Of a DNA stretch of 64,000 nucleotides, positions 1 through 7,587 are shown in pieces. The number at the start of each line of letters is the position of its first letter. Within the stretch, counting starts at the first letter, position 1. This stretch comes from an uncultured Eubacteriales bacterium (GTDB lineage Bacteria > Bacillota > Clostridia > Oscillospirales > Oscillospiraceae). Location: NCBI GenBank assembly GCA_900315595.1, contig OMZQ01000002.1, positions 1 to 64,000 of the forward strand, in the 5' to 3' direction. The position numbers were made by a program, and so were the translations under genes. The notes under the pieces were generated by a model that made no database searches, was not told the origin of the DNA, and was given only the letters and a program-made list of their open reading frames with translations.

Positions 1-73
1 GATTTCTCGACAATTTCAAGTATAACATGTGGAGTTCCGTGGCGCTTTATTTTTTCACGCTTTTTGCCCTTTC

Positions 74-208
74 CTACCCACACTTATTAGGGAAGAGCCT
101 CTTATCTTTACGCTTTTCAGAACGGTCTTGGAGCCACCGACCAATAAGGACCGCAGCGATAGGAATGACAATAAGTGCAATCAAATTGAGAATATCTTTA
201 GTTTCCAT
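74..208 (-). CDS. Small single-span membrane protein, possibly a truncated larger gene
   Basis: A 44-residue ORF with a strong ribosome-binding site (AGGAGG, 6 nt before ATG). It starts inside the last codons of the upstream HTH gene, so the two are probably translationally coupled. Residues about 5-24 form one hydrophobic span, followed by a basic stretch (RWLQDRSEKRKDKR). This resembles the N-terminal anchor of longer phage or element membrane proteins, and the ORF stops soon after, so it may be the front of a frameshifted gene. No function can be assigned. Confidence 0.45.
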   Translation of the reverse strand: METKDILNLIALIVIPIAAVLIGRWLQDRSEKRKDKRLFPNKCG

Positions 209-422
209 GCTTTTCCTCCTGATCCGGCACGAATTCCATGATATCGTCTATCGTGCAGTTGAGCGTCTCGCAGATCTTGCCTAAGACCTCGGTGGAGACG
301 TCCTTCCCCTGAGAAAGCTTGCTTAATGCGTAATGAGTGATCTTGGCTTCACGCTCAAGGTCGCTCTTTTTCATATCTTTATCAATGAGCAGCTTCCAGA
401 GCTTTTTAAAGCTAACGGCCAT
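198..422 (-). CDS. XRE/Cro-family HTH transcriptional regulator
   Basis: A 74-residue, single-domain Cro/C1-type helix-turn-helix protein. The segment KSDLEREAKITHYALSKL gives the HTH, followed by the family pattern of a third helix and a CTLNCTIDDIMEF end. This size and architecture is typical of small Firmicute repressors carried by mobile elements. It has its own promoter (TTGAAA, 17 nt, TATAAT at 464-492) and an AAGGAGG ribosome-binding site. It probably represses its own promoter or element functions; the operator is not identified. Confidence 0.85.
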   Translation of the reverse strand: MAVSFKKLWKLLIDKDMKKSDLEREAKITHYALSKLSQGKDVSTEVLGKICETLNCTIDDIMEFVPDQEEKHGN

Positions 423-463
423 GTTTCACCCTCCTTGGTCAGAGTTTATAAAATCGCAATGAT

Positions 464-492
464 ATTATAGCGGAATACTCGCCAATTTTCAA
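464..492 (-). promoter_or_regulatory. Promoter of the XRE regulator
   Basis: Minus strand TTGAAA (487-492), 17-nt spacer, TATAAT (464-469), about 40 nt upstream of the ATG at 422. Confidence 0.75.
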
Positions 493-547
493 CTGAAATT
501 GATGATTTTCGTATATAATATCCGGCTTTTTTCGATCTGGCAGCTTG

Positions 548-577
548 AACCACGTACCTAACCGATGCGTGGTTTTT
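548..577 (+). terminator. Small hairpin with T run
   Basis: Perfect 7-bp arms AACCACG and CGTGGTT with a 13-nt loop, followed by TTT. The gene it would serve is unclear; it may be a relic. Confidence 0.35.
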
Positions 578-1001
578 CATGGGCGTACCGATGATGGACA
601 CTTTTCCGGGCGACGGCGCTCCGCTCGAGAGCCTTCTGGATGGGTAGGATCAGCGCCAAAATATGAAAAGTGTGTTTTTCAGACTTGTTTTTCTGTTGAA
701 AAGTGTGCATCGCTGCCTTTGTGCCCGAAAACACACTGAATATTCACCGATAATCCGAGGATCTGTCCGCTCGATAGTTATTAAAATGTCTGTTTTAAGT
801 CGTATTAGTGCAAAAAGAAGAAGCCAGTCCTATGAGATGGAGAAAAGCCTTCGATTTGGCAAGCATCAACCTACGCCTTGGGAGAGTTCCCTGCCGTCAA
901 GTCTGTAAATCTGATTGTTACACATTGGTGCTTTCTGCCGTGCTGCGGTAGTATGAAGGCGAAGAAAGAAACCACCACCGTAAACATGAAGGAGACACGA
1001 T

Positions 1002-1280
1002 ATGGAAAACAGATTTGCAGCGGCGCGGAGACGGTATCTGCGCACACACATGGACGGGATCTACACAGGAATGCTGCTGACGGGAACGCTTGAGCCGCAT
1101 CTCAAGGAGATCGGCGAGTCGGCACAGGCCATGTTCGACCGGATCGTGGAGCAAATGAAGAAGGCCGAAGGCGTCACAGAGCAGCTAAAGGCCGCCGATC
1201 AGATGGAATGGGTTGGTCGGATGAACAATATCCGGCAGCGGGCCGAGGAGGTCGTCCTCTCTGAGCTGGTCTACTGCTGA
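1002..1280 (+). CDS. TnpV-family transposon-encoded protein
   Basis: 92 residues. The core (THMDGIYTGMLLTGTLEPHL, then MFDRIVEQMKKAEGVTEQLKA, then WVGRMNNIRQRAEEVVLSELVY) matches the TnpV family, small proteins of unknown function common in Clostridia mobile elements. Most members are about 110-120 residues; this one lacks the usual N-terminal stretch, but the AAGGAG ribosome-binding site 8 nt before the ATG supports the short start. A 51-residue ORF follows 9 nt downstream and a clear terminator ends the pair. No transposase gene is nearby, so here it is cargo of the integrase-driven element. Confidence 0.85.
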   Translation: MENRFAAARRRYLRTHMDGIYTGMLLTGTLEPHLKEIGESAQAMFDRIVEQMKKAEGVTEQLKAADQMEWVGRMNNIRQRAEEVVLSELVYC

Positions 1281-1289
1281 GGTGCGGTC

Positions 1290-1445
1290 ATGCTCGGGCG
1301 AAGGAATAGAGATCGGGTTCTGGTACTCTGCACCGCTGAACGCCGGCTTCTGACAGGCGCACTACTGTCCTTTCGGAACAAGCTGCTGGCCGGCGGCAAG
1401 CCTACAGAGGACGTGAACGAGCTGCTGATCCGGCTGATGAGGTAA
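1290..1445 (+). CDS. Small conserved-looking protein after TnpV
   Basis: 51 residues (MLGRRNRDRVLVLCTAERRL onward, ending NELLIRLMR), 9 nt after the TnpV stop and just before a strong terminator. A compact helical pattern (AERRLLTGALLSFRNKLLA, then a TEDVNELLIRLM tail) resembles short unnamed proteins that accompany TnpV in Clostridia elements. There is no clear ribosome-binding site (GAGGTGCGG is the nearest), so translation is probably coupled to tnpV. Function unknown. Confidence 0.5.
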   Translation: MLGRRNRDRVLVLCTAERRLLTGALLSFRNKLLAGGKPTEDVNELLIRLMR

Positions 1446-1460
1446 AAACTGAATAATACC

Positions 1461-1500
1461 AAAAGAGCGTCTGCTTCTGAAAAGAGGCAGGCGCTCTTTT
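1461..1500 (+). terminator. Rho-independent terminator after the TnpV pair
   Basis: Arms AAAGAGCGTCTGC and GCAGGCGCTCTTT (one G-T pair) with a 12-nt loop and a run of T, 15 nt after the stop of the 51-residue ORF. Confidence 0.85.
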
Positions 1501-1558
1501 TGCGCTTTGAGCCGTGAAACTCCACTTATTTGTGACTTTTCTGAGAATTTTCAAAAAT

Positions 1559-1910
1559 CAATGTCGTTTTTCGGCCTCCGATGTTGCGGTAAGAGAGTTG
1601 AGGGACTTTTCGAAAAAACGCAATTCGATGTCGTTTTCGAGGCCTCTCATGTGGCTGTTAAGTAGTAGAGGAAAAGTTTTCGATGCCGTGTTTACTTTTT
1701 TGCTTTGGATGTTGCGGTACAGGAGTAGGGAAAGGTTTTTAAAAAGCGAGAAATAGAATGTCGTTTTTTAGCCCTCCATGTTGCTGTAAGGGAATGGAGA
1801 GGCCAAGCAAATACAGGCTCCCGATACGAGCAAACAGGACGCTCCGAAAATATTTTCAAGAAATCTCAAAAAAAATGTCGTTTTGGAGGCTCGAAGGTTG
1901 CGGTAGGGGT
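1559..1910. repeat. Five-copy degenerate repeat (ATGTCGTTTT ... GTTGCGGTA)
   Basis: Five imperfect copies of a unit of about 35-45 nt, starting near 1559, 1627, 1681, 1757 and 1872. Each begins with a form of ATGTCGTTTT, has a GGCCTC-like middle and ends with a form of GATGTTGCGGTAAGGG. Spacing is irregular (54-116 nt). No ORF through the block has a ribosome-binding site or a recognisable domain. The role is unknown. Confidence 0.6.
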
Positions 1911-1933
1911 GTGGGAGGAGATTTTGCGAGAAA

Positions 1934-1994
1934 TTGGCTCCGTTTTGGCGCCAGATGTGAGAAGGCACCGGCAGTTGGCTCCGTTTTGGCGCCA
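1934..1994. repeat. Exact 20-bp direct repeat containing GGCGCC
   Basis: TTGGCTCCGTTTTGGCGCCA occurs at 1934-1953 and again at 1975-1994, 41 bp apart. The identical copies and near four-helical-turn spacing look like paired protein-binding sites. Confidence 0.75.
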
Positions 1995-2027
1995 AAAAGC
2001 TAAGGCGAAAGCAGGTTTTAGTCGAGC

Positions 2028-2088
2028 GGCATCATTTTTGATGCCACCTTCAAAGAGCAAATCGGGCTGCGGCATCAAAATTGATGCC
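2028..2088. repeat. Two palindromes GGCATCA-N4-TGATGCC
   Basis: Perfect 7-bp inverted arms at 2028-2045 and 2071-2088, identical between the two sites and 43 bp apart. They resemble operators or replication-initiator sites. Confidence 0.7.
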
Positions 2089-2108
2089 ATAAAAGAAAAT
2101 TTTCCGGG

Positions 2109-2822
2109 ACACCCATAAAAATACCCGCTCTCATTCCTTACTTAGTGAGGAGGTGATGTACGCCGCCGAATAGAGCGGATAAATCTTTCGCCGATAACCC
2201 CCATAAAGACAGGCTCCCATCGCTTAACTAGTGAAGAGATATTTTGAAAATTGCAGCCATCAAAAAAACTTTCGCCTGATCTTAATTTTTCCGCTTTCCC
2301 GTGATCTACCCCTTGAGGGAAGTTTTTTTCCGGTAGCACCCGTAAAAACGGTGCTTCCCATTCCTAAGTTAGTGAGGGGACTCAAAAAAACTACTGCAAG
2401 GCTTAATTTTTCGCCTTTCTCGTGACCTACCACTTGAGGGACAAATTTTTCCGGCGACACCCATAAAATCGACCCTTTCCACTCATCCCTTAGTGAGGGG
2501 ATATATCGAAAAATGGCGATCACAAGAAAAATTTTCTCCATGGCTTAATTTTTCCGCTTTCCCGCGATCTACCACTTGAGAGAGAAAAAGTTTTCTCCGG
2601 CACCCTGAAAAAAGGCCGCTCAAATGGCTTAACTAGTGGAGGGGTGCCTCAGGAGCATCCGATTTCCCTCACCCGACAAGGAGGTGATAACGAATCGACA
2701 ACTGAATAGCCGTCATCGGGAAAAAGAATTTCGGCAAGCACCTTCCAAAGCACCCCTCTGAACTTACTAGCTAGTGAAGGGATCTTTCCCCACATTGCAC
2801 CTTGACAACTGAATAGCCGTCA
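2109..2822. repeat. Six-copy modular repeat array upstream of the RepA-like gene
   Basis: A CTTA-N2-TAGTGAGG-like module occurs at about 2138, 2223, 2364, 2488, 2628 and 2763. Five of the six copies have an ACACCCATAAAA-like module 20-30 nt upstream. A third module, CTTAATTTTTCCGCTTTCCC followed by GTGATCTACCACTTGAGGGA, occurs at 2281, 2402 and 2544. A 19-bp direct repeat, GACAACTGAATAGCCGTCA, occurs at 2697-2715 and 2804-2822. Spacing between units is mostly 124-141 nt. I see no gene here. The position before a plasmid-type ATPase gene suggests an origin, an incompatibility/copy-control region or multiple regulatory RNAs; which is not decided. Confidence 0.6.
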
Positions 2823-2967
2823 CCAAAAGAGATATGACTCTGCGAAGACATGAGCGGAGCGACGCTGCGGAGAACCCGGAGCAGGTACAGAAAAACCGTA
2901 TCGGGAGGACGGCGCTGAAACCCAATCAAAACAGACTTACCAGCTAAAAAGAAAGAAGGTGAAACAC

Positions 2968-4095
2968 ATGAACAAGATTCAACTGATCGACGCGGAGACG
3001 CTGTACTACAAGCCGCTGGCGCACCCGAGGATGCTGATTGACGGCATCCTCGCCGACGGGCTGGCGGTCATGGCCGGCGACTCCAAGATCGGCAAGAGCT
3101 GGATGGTCCTCTGGCTCTGCCTGCAGATCAGCAAGGGCGAGCCGGTATGGGGCATCCCCACCCGGAAAACCGACGTGGTCTACCTTGCGCTGGAGGACCG
3201 GGATTGGCGCATCCAGCAGCGGATGCAGGAGTTGACCGAAGCGCCGCCGGAGAACCTGCATTTCGGCTTCTCCTGCGGTCAGCTGGGCTCTGAGCTGGAA
3301 AGCCAGATCGAGGCCGTGCTGCAGGATTACCCCTCCACGGGGCTGATCTTCATCGACACGCTGCAGATGATCCGGGACAACGTCTCCGGGAAGGTCAACG
3401 CCTACGCCCAGGACTACCGGGATCTGTCTTCCCTGAAGAAGATCGCCGACAATCACGGCATCTGCATCTTTCTGGTGCACCACACCCGCAAGGATCGGGA
3501 CAGCAGCAATATCTTCAACGATATGACCGGCTCCACCGGCATCATGGGCGTGGCGGACACGGTGATGATCCTCCGTAAGGAGGAGCGCTTCGGCGACGCT
3601 GCCGCCCTCTGCATCACCGGGCGCGACGTGGAGGAAAAGAAGCTGAAAATGCAGATGTGCGGCGTCCGCTGGGAGATCACTGAGGAGCTCAATGCCGACG
3701 ACCTGCGCCGGGAGCGGATCCCCGATTTCGTGTACGAGGTGGTGGAGTTCCTTTTTGAGCACAGTAAATTCCAGGGCACCGCCACCGAGCTGCTGGCCGC
3801 CGTGGGCAACACCGAGCTGAAGCCCAACATTGCCAGCAAGTATCTGACGCGGTATTACAGCGAGGTTTTCCTCCCCATGGGGATTAGCTACGAGTACCGC
3901 AAAACGGCGGCGGCGCGGCTGATCATCCTGGAGCTGCATGACGGTGCTGACGGTCATGACGGTGCTTCCGGGAGCGAGGGGCTTGCGTCACGGCAGGCTG
4001 AGAATGACGGTAACGCCCCGCTTCCCCTTTTACCGTCACAGCCGTCATCTGCGTCACAGAGGGAGGTAAACGAGGATGAAGTATCGCAGTGCTGA
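2968..4095 (+). CDS. RepA-like AAA family ATPase (AAA_25)
   Basis: 375 residues. Walker A is GDSKIGKS (residues 37-44) and a Walker B-like GLIFIDT lies near residue 130. The pattern (ILADGLAVMAGDSKIGKSWM, VVYLALEDRDWRIQQRM, LVHHTRKDRD, DMTGSTGIMGVADTVM) matches the RSF1010 RepA-like hexameric helicase/ATPase family used by plasmids and integrative elements. The last 40 residues are low-complexity and charged. The ATG at 2968 is preferred over an in-frame GTG at 2959 because AAGAAGG lies 8 nt before it. It heads the mobilization block and follows the repeat array, so a replication role for the excised element is likely but inferred. Confidence 0.85.
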   Translation: MNKIQLIDAETLYYKPLAHPRMLIDGILADGLAVMAGDSKIGKSWMVLWLCLQISKGEPVWGIPTRKTDVVYLALEDRDWRIQQRMQELTEAPPENLHFGFSCGQLGSELESQIEAVLQDYPSTGLIFIDTLQMIRDNVSGKVNAYAQDYRDLSSLKKIADNHGICIFLVHHTRKDRDSSNIFNDMTGSTGIMGVADTVMILRKEERFGDAAALCITGRDVEEKKLKMQMCGVRWEITEELNADDLRRERIPDFVYEVVEFLFEHSKFQGTATELLAAVGNTELKPNIASKYLTRYYSEVFLPMGISYEYRKTAAARLIILELHDGADGHDGASGSEGLASRQAENDGNAPLPLLPSQPSSASQREVNEDEVSQC

Positions 4096-4097
4096 AA

Positions 4098-4175
4098 TCC
4101 CCGTGGCTATACGCAGGCTTTTTATCCGTAAGGGTAACGAGCATGGGATTTGTATAGCCGTCCGGCTCCCAATTC
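4098..4175. other. Candidate origin of transfer (oriT)
   Basis: The only gene-free gap beside mobC contains a perfect 8-bp inverted repeat, GGCTATAC at 4105-4112 and GTATAGCC at 4152-4159, enclosing ATCCGTAAGGGTAACGAGC and GGGATTTGT. An inverted repeat next to mobC/relaxase genes is the usual setting of a MOBP oriT. The nic site is not known. Confidence 0.45.
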
Positions 4176-4238
4176 CCCCGTATCCGCCGATACGAAAGGG
4201 GCTCGCCCCTGTAACCCCGCTTAAAGGAGGTGAATGCT

Positions 4239-4562
4239 ATGCGCAATCGCACGGAGGAAATCAATGTGCGCGTCTTTAAGACCGAGAAGAATCTGATCCG
4301 CAGGAAGGCGCGGAAATGCGGCATGAACATGTCGGAATATCTCCGCACCCTGGGGACGGACACGGTGGTCAGAGAGGCGCCCAAGGAAGAGCTGATGCAG
4401 GCCTACCGGAAGCTGACGCGGCTGCACGACGGCATCCGCTACGAGGTCTCCATGGCGGCGTTCAGCGACGCGCTGACGGAGATCGAGGATCTGCTTTTGC
4501 AGGCCTATCACGGAGAGGAGGACGATGCCGATGGCGGTGACGAAGATCTGGACGATCCATGA
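4239..4562 (+). CDS. MobC-like relaxosome accessory protein
   Basis: 107 residues. The front half (TEEINVRVFKTEKNLIRRKA, KCGMNMSEYLRTLG) is the ribbon-helix-helix-like DNA-binding pattern of MobC/plasmid mobilization relaxosome proteins; the tail is very acidic (GEEDDADGGDEDLDD). The ATG at 4239 has AAAGGAGG 8 nt upstream; an earlier in-frame GTG at 4230 overlaps that site and is unlikely. The gene overlaps the relaxase start by 38 nt. It is expected to bind oriT and help the relaxase open the strand. Confidence 0.85.
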   Translation: MRNRTEEINVRVFKTEKNLIRRKARKCGMNMSEYLRTLGTDTVVREAPKEELMQAYRKLTRLHDGIRYEVSMAAFSDALTEIEDLLLQAYHGEEDDADGGDEDLDDP

Positions 4563-5976
4563 CAGCGTTTCCCGCGTGGTGGACTACTGCAGCAACCCGG
4601 AAAAGACCCGGCTGACGGATCTGGAGCAGGTGCTGATCTACGCCGCCAACAAGGCCAAGACACTGGACGAGGGCGAGCAGAGCTACGCCGTCACCGGGAT
4701 CAACTGCCGCGCAGAAACGGCGGCGCAGGAGATGTCCGCCACCCAGCGGCGCTTCGGCAAGACCGGCGGCAACGTGGCCTATCACGCCTACCAGTCCTTC
4801 AAGACCAGCGAGGTATCGGCGGCGGAGTGTCATCGGATCGGGCTGGAGACCGCCCGGCGGCTCTGGGGCGACAGCTACCAGGTGCTGGTGGCGACCCACT
4901 TCAACACGGGCACCTATCACAACCATTTTGTCGTGAACTCCGTGGGCATGTGGGACGGGCGCAAGCTGGAGGCCAAATACGGCGTCTACTACGCTCTGCG
5001 TGCCATGTCGGACCGCATCTGCAAGGAGCACGGTCTGTCGGTGGTGCAGAATCCGCAGCGGCACAAGACGACGCGCTCGGTCTATTTCGCTGAGAAGAAC
5101 GGCGAGCCCACCCGCTTCAATCTGATGCGCGAGGCGCTGGACAAGGCACTGTCCCTGTGCAGCAGCTGGTCGGAGATGACCACGGTGCTCCGTAAGCTGG
5201 GCTACGAGTTCGAGTGCGGCCCGACCCACAAATACGCCACGATCCGGCCCTTCCGCTCCAAAAAATGCACCCGCACCTTCCGTCTGGGCCCCGCCTACGA
5301 AAAGGAGGCCATGCGGGAGCGGCTGCTGGAACACCAACGGGACTACCGGGTGACACAGAGCTATTACGCCTTTCTGAAGCCCTATTCCAAAAGCTACGCA
5401 AGAGAAAACCCGCCCACGGAGGCGTACTACCGCAAGCGGGATTTCTACTGCAAGGCGCCGCATATTACCGGATACGTCAGCTTCTTCCGGGCCATCGCTA
5501 TCGTGCTGGGCGTCGCGCCCATGTACGAAAAGGAGTACCAAAAGCCGCTGTCGGCGGAGTGCCGGGAGGCCTGCCGCCGATTGGACCGGTACACGGCTGA
5601 AATGACGCTGGTGGAGCAGGAGCATCTGGAGACGCCGCAGGATCTGCAGCGCTATATTTCCCGAATCAACGCAGAAATCGACGAGGTGACCGAAACCCGC
5701 AGCAAGGTCCGCAACAGGCAGAGAAACTGCACCGACCCGGAGCGTATGGCGGAGCTCAAAAAGCAGTGTGCCGCCTGCACCACGGTACTGACCGATCTGC
5801 GGAAGAAAAAGAAAACAGCCTGCGCAATCATCGAGGACCACCCGAAGCTCCGGGAGCTTCTGGAGAGTGAATTTGAGGTGCGGCTGGAGAACGACCCCTA
5901 TCTCTCGGAGCGAGAGAAAAGCGCCTTGCGGCAGCAGACCGCTCCGATGAGAGAAGAAAAACAGTATGAACGCTAA
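4525..5976 (+). CDS. MobA/VirD2-family (MOBP) relaxase
   Basis: 483 residues. The N-terminal relaxase domain shows motif I (Y21 in DYCSNPEKT, the likely nicking tyrosine) and the metal-binding motif III THFNTGTYHNHFVVNS with H125, H132, H134 and N138. Residues from about 350 on are predicted helical and charged, typical of MOBP tails. The protein would cut one strand at oriT and stay covalently attached for transfer. Two ATG codons are possible: 4525 and 4531; the latter has better spacing from AGGAGG. It overlaps mobC, and parB follows 17 nt later. Confidence 0.92.
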   Translation: MPMAVTKIWTIHDSVSRVVDYCSNPEKTRLTDLEQVLIYAANKAKTLDEGEQSYAVTGINCRAETAAQEMSATQRRFGKTGGNVAYHAYQSFKTSEVSAAECHRIGLETARRLWGDSYQVLVATHFNTGTYHNHFVVNSVGMWDGRKLEAKYGVYYALRAMSDRICKEHGLSVVQNPQRHKTTRSVYFAEKNGEPTRFNLMREALDKALSLCSSWSEMTTVLRKLGYEFECGPTHKYATIRPFRSKKCTRTFRLGPAYEKEAMRERLLEHQRDYRVTQSYYAFLKPYSKSYARENPPTEAYYRKRDFYCKAPHITGYVSFFRAIAIVLGVAPMYEKEYQKPLSAECREACRRLDRYTAEMTLVEQEHLETPQDLQRYISRINAEIDEVTETRSKVRNRQRNCTDPERMAELKKQCAACTTVLTDLRKKKKTACAIIEDHPKLRELLESEFEVRLENDPYLSEREKSALRQQTAPMREEKQYER

Positions 5977-5993
5977 AAACAGCAGAAAGAGAG

Positions 5994-6926
5994 ATGATGA
6001 AATTGAAAAACCAAACCATTGATTTGGGTCTGAGCGGCTATGACGAGCTGTTCATGACCGAGCAGGAACGGGCGGACACCCGCAAGCCCAAGGTGGAGGA
6101 GCTTCCGCTGACCGAGCTGACGCCCTTCAAGAACCACCCCTTCAAGGTGAAAAACGACGCGGAGATGGCTGAGCTGATGAAAAGCATTGCCGACGCCGGC
6201 GTGCTGTCTCCCGCCCTGGCGCGGCCCAGGGAGGGCGGCGGGTACGAGCTGATTTCCGGTCATCGGCGGCTTGCCGCCTGCAAGGCGCTGGGGATGGACA
6301 CCATGCCGGTGATCATCCGCAAGCTGACCGACGAGGAGGCCGTCATTACCATGGTGGACAGCAACCTGCAGCGGGAGCACATTCTGCCGTCGGAAAAGGC
6401 CTTCGCGTACAAGATGAAAATGGATGCCTTGCGGCACCAAGGAAAGACTTTGGGCCAAGATGGCCCAAAGTGGTCTGTATCCGAAATCGCAGAAAACACT
6501 TCGGATAGTGAGCGGCAGGTCAAACGCTATATCCGCCTCACGAACCTGATCCCCGAGATCCTCCAGATGGTGGATGACGGAAAGATTGCCCTGACTCCGG
6601 CGGTGGAGCTGTCGTACCTGCAGCCGTCCGAGCAGGAAACACTCTTCTCCGTGATGGACTGCGACGAGGTGACGCCGTCGCTGTCCCAGGCTCAGCGGTT
6701 GCGACGCATGAGCGAGGAGCAGAGGTTTACTGACAGTGCAGTGATACAGCTCATGTCCGAAGTCAAGGGCAATCAAGTGGAATATGTAAGGGTGCCGGTG
6801 GACAAGCTCCGCAGCTACTTCCGCCCGGATACCTCTATGAAACAGATGACCGAGACGCTTGTCAAGGCTATGGAATTTTACAACAAACATTTGGGGCGTC
6901 AGCGCCAGGACCGTGACGCCCGCTGA
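5994..6926 (+). CDS. ParB/RepB/Spo0J-family partition protein
   Basis: 310 residues. The ParB N-terminal nuclease-like domain (VEELPLTELTPFKNHPF, then LISGHRRLAACKALG with GHRR at 89-92) is followed by an HTH (WSVSEIAENTSDSERQVKRYIRL) and a C-terminal helical part. No ParA gene is nearby, which is common in Clostridia mobilizable elements. It may stabilise the excised element or act as a regulator. Start at 5994 or the adjacent ATG at 5997. Confidence 0.9.
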   Translation: MMKLKNQTIDLGLSGYDELFMTEQERADTRKPKVEELPLTELTPFKNHPFKVKNDAEMAELMKSIADAGVLSPALARPREGGGYELISGHRRLAACKALGMDTMPVIIRKLTDEEAVITMVDSNLQREHILPSEKAFAYKMKMDALRHQGKTLGQDGPKWSVSEIAENTSDSERQVKRYIRLTNLIPEILQMVDDGKIALTPAVELSYLQPSEQETLFSVMDCDEVTPSLSQAQRLRRMSEEQRFTDSAVIQLMSEVKGNQVEYVRVPVDKLRSYFRPDTSMKQMTETLVKAMEFYNKHLGRQRQDRDAR

Positions 6927-6940
6927 AAGGAGATTTTACT

Positions 6941-7249
6941 ATGAAAGAAGAAATCAAATTTGATTTGAACACTGAACGGATGGAAGATTTGGACTTTATG
7001 ATCGACGAGTTCTCTGAAAGAGGTTGTGTGCTGGTAGACGATCTCTTCGCTGACCTGATCGCGGAATACTATGGCAACAACGATCTGAGCGATGGCCGCA
7101 TGATGGTTGAGTTCACAGATGAGGAGGGTCATTCTCTGTCGTTTATTTTGAGCCAAACTGAAATTCACTATGTGCTCCACATGATCGACAGGAAGCTATA
7201 CACCTATTCGCGTGACGACGGAGGAGGTGGTTTCGATGACAAAGACTGA
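6941..7249 (+). CDS. Conserved-looking small acidic protein of unknown function
   Basis: 102 residues, strong ribosome-binding site (AAAGGAG, 8 nt before ATG), 14 nt after parB. Sequence is acidic with alternating helix and strand (MEDLDFMIDEFSERGCVLVDDLFADLIAEYYGNND; SFILSQTEIHYVLHMIDRKL) and a glycine-aspartate tail. No family is recognised. Its end overlaps the start of the next HTH gene, so the two are probably co-translated in the parB-to-xis transcript. Confidence 0.7.
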   Translation: MKEEIKFDLNTERMEDLDFMIDEFSERGCVLVDDLFADLIAEYYGNNDLSDGRMMVEFTDEEGHSLSFILSQTEIHYVLHMIDRKLYTYSRDDGGGGFDDKD

Positions 7250-7466
7250 GTTGCAGGCCTTGTATGAGGTGATGTTCACGGACTACCCCGACATCGTAAA
7301 CGTCGCCCAGGTCCAGTCCATGCTGAAGATCAGCCGCCATCTGGCCTATGAGCTGATCGGCGACGGGTATATCCCCGGCATGAAGATCGGAAACGCCTAC
7401 CGCGTTCCGAAGATCAACGTGATTCGCTACGCCCTCTCGGCGGGCAATCCCCAGCCGGCGGCGTGA
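7236..7466 (+). CDS. Excisionase-like HTH DNA-binding protein
   Basis: 76 residues. A MerR/excisionase-type winged HTH: VAQVQSMLKISRHLAYELIGDGYIPGMKIGNAYRVPKINVIRYAL, written here in pieces (helices MLKISRHLAYELI, wing GMKIGNAYRVPKI). ATG 7236 is chosen because GGAGGAGGTGG lies 6 nt upstream; it overlaps the previous gene by 14 nt. Location directly before the integrase is the usual place for the directionality factor (Xis), though it could equally be a regulator. Confidence 0.82.
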   Translation: MTKTELQALYEVMFTDYPDIVNVAQVQSMLKISRHLAYELIGDGYIPGMKIGNAYRVPKINVIRYALSAGNPQPAA

Positions 7467-7499
7467 CCCCGTGACACGGATTTGAACTGAAATGACACA

Positions 7500-7529
7500 T
7501 TGGACGGGCATCTGAGTAGGCCCTATAAT
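7500..7529 (+). promoter_or_regulatory. Promoter of the integrase gene
   Basis: TTGGAC (7500-7505), 18-nt spacer, TATAAT (7524-7529), about 58 nt before the integrase ATG. It lets int be expressed separately from the mobilization operon. Confidence 0.7.
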
Positions 7530-7587
7530 AGAAGCGGTCCGAAAGGGTGCCCGTTCATACGCTGTCAGCAAAAGGAGGTATTGATGA

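Larger units (their letters stand above)
423..1001. other. Intergenic region without a convincing gene
   Basis: Apart from the regulator promoter at its left end and a small hairpin at 548-577, I see no gene. Short open frames on both strands lack ribosome-binding sites and recognisable domains. The last 50 nt carry the ribosome-binding site of the TnpV gene. Confidence 0.5.

Noticed and set aside
1002..1445. A transposon defined by TnpV
   Set aside because: No transposase or terminal inverted repeats are seen; the pair is cargo of the integrase-driven element.
2142..2541. Short ORFs inside the repeat array
   Set aside because: They run through the repeat modules, lack ribosome-binding sites and have no domain; the repetition is at DNA level.
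1559..2822. CRISPR array
   Set aside because: Repeat units are degenerate, unevenly spaced and without regular spacers, and no cas genes are present.
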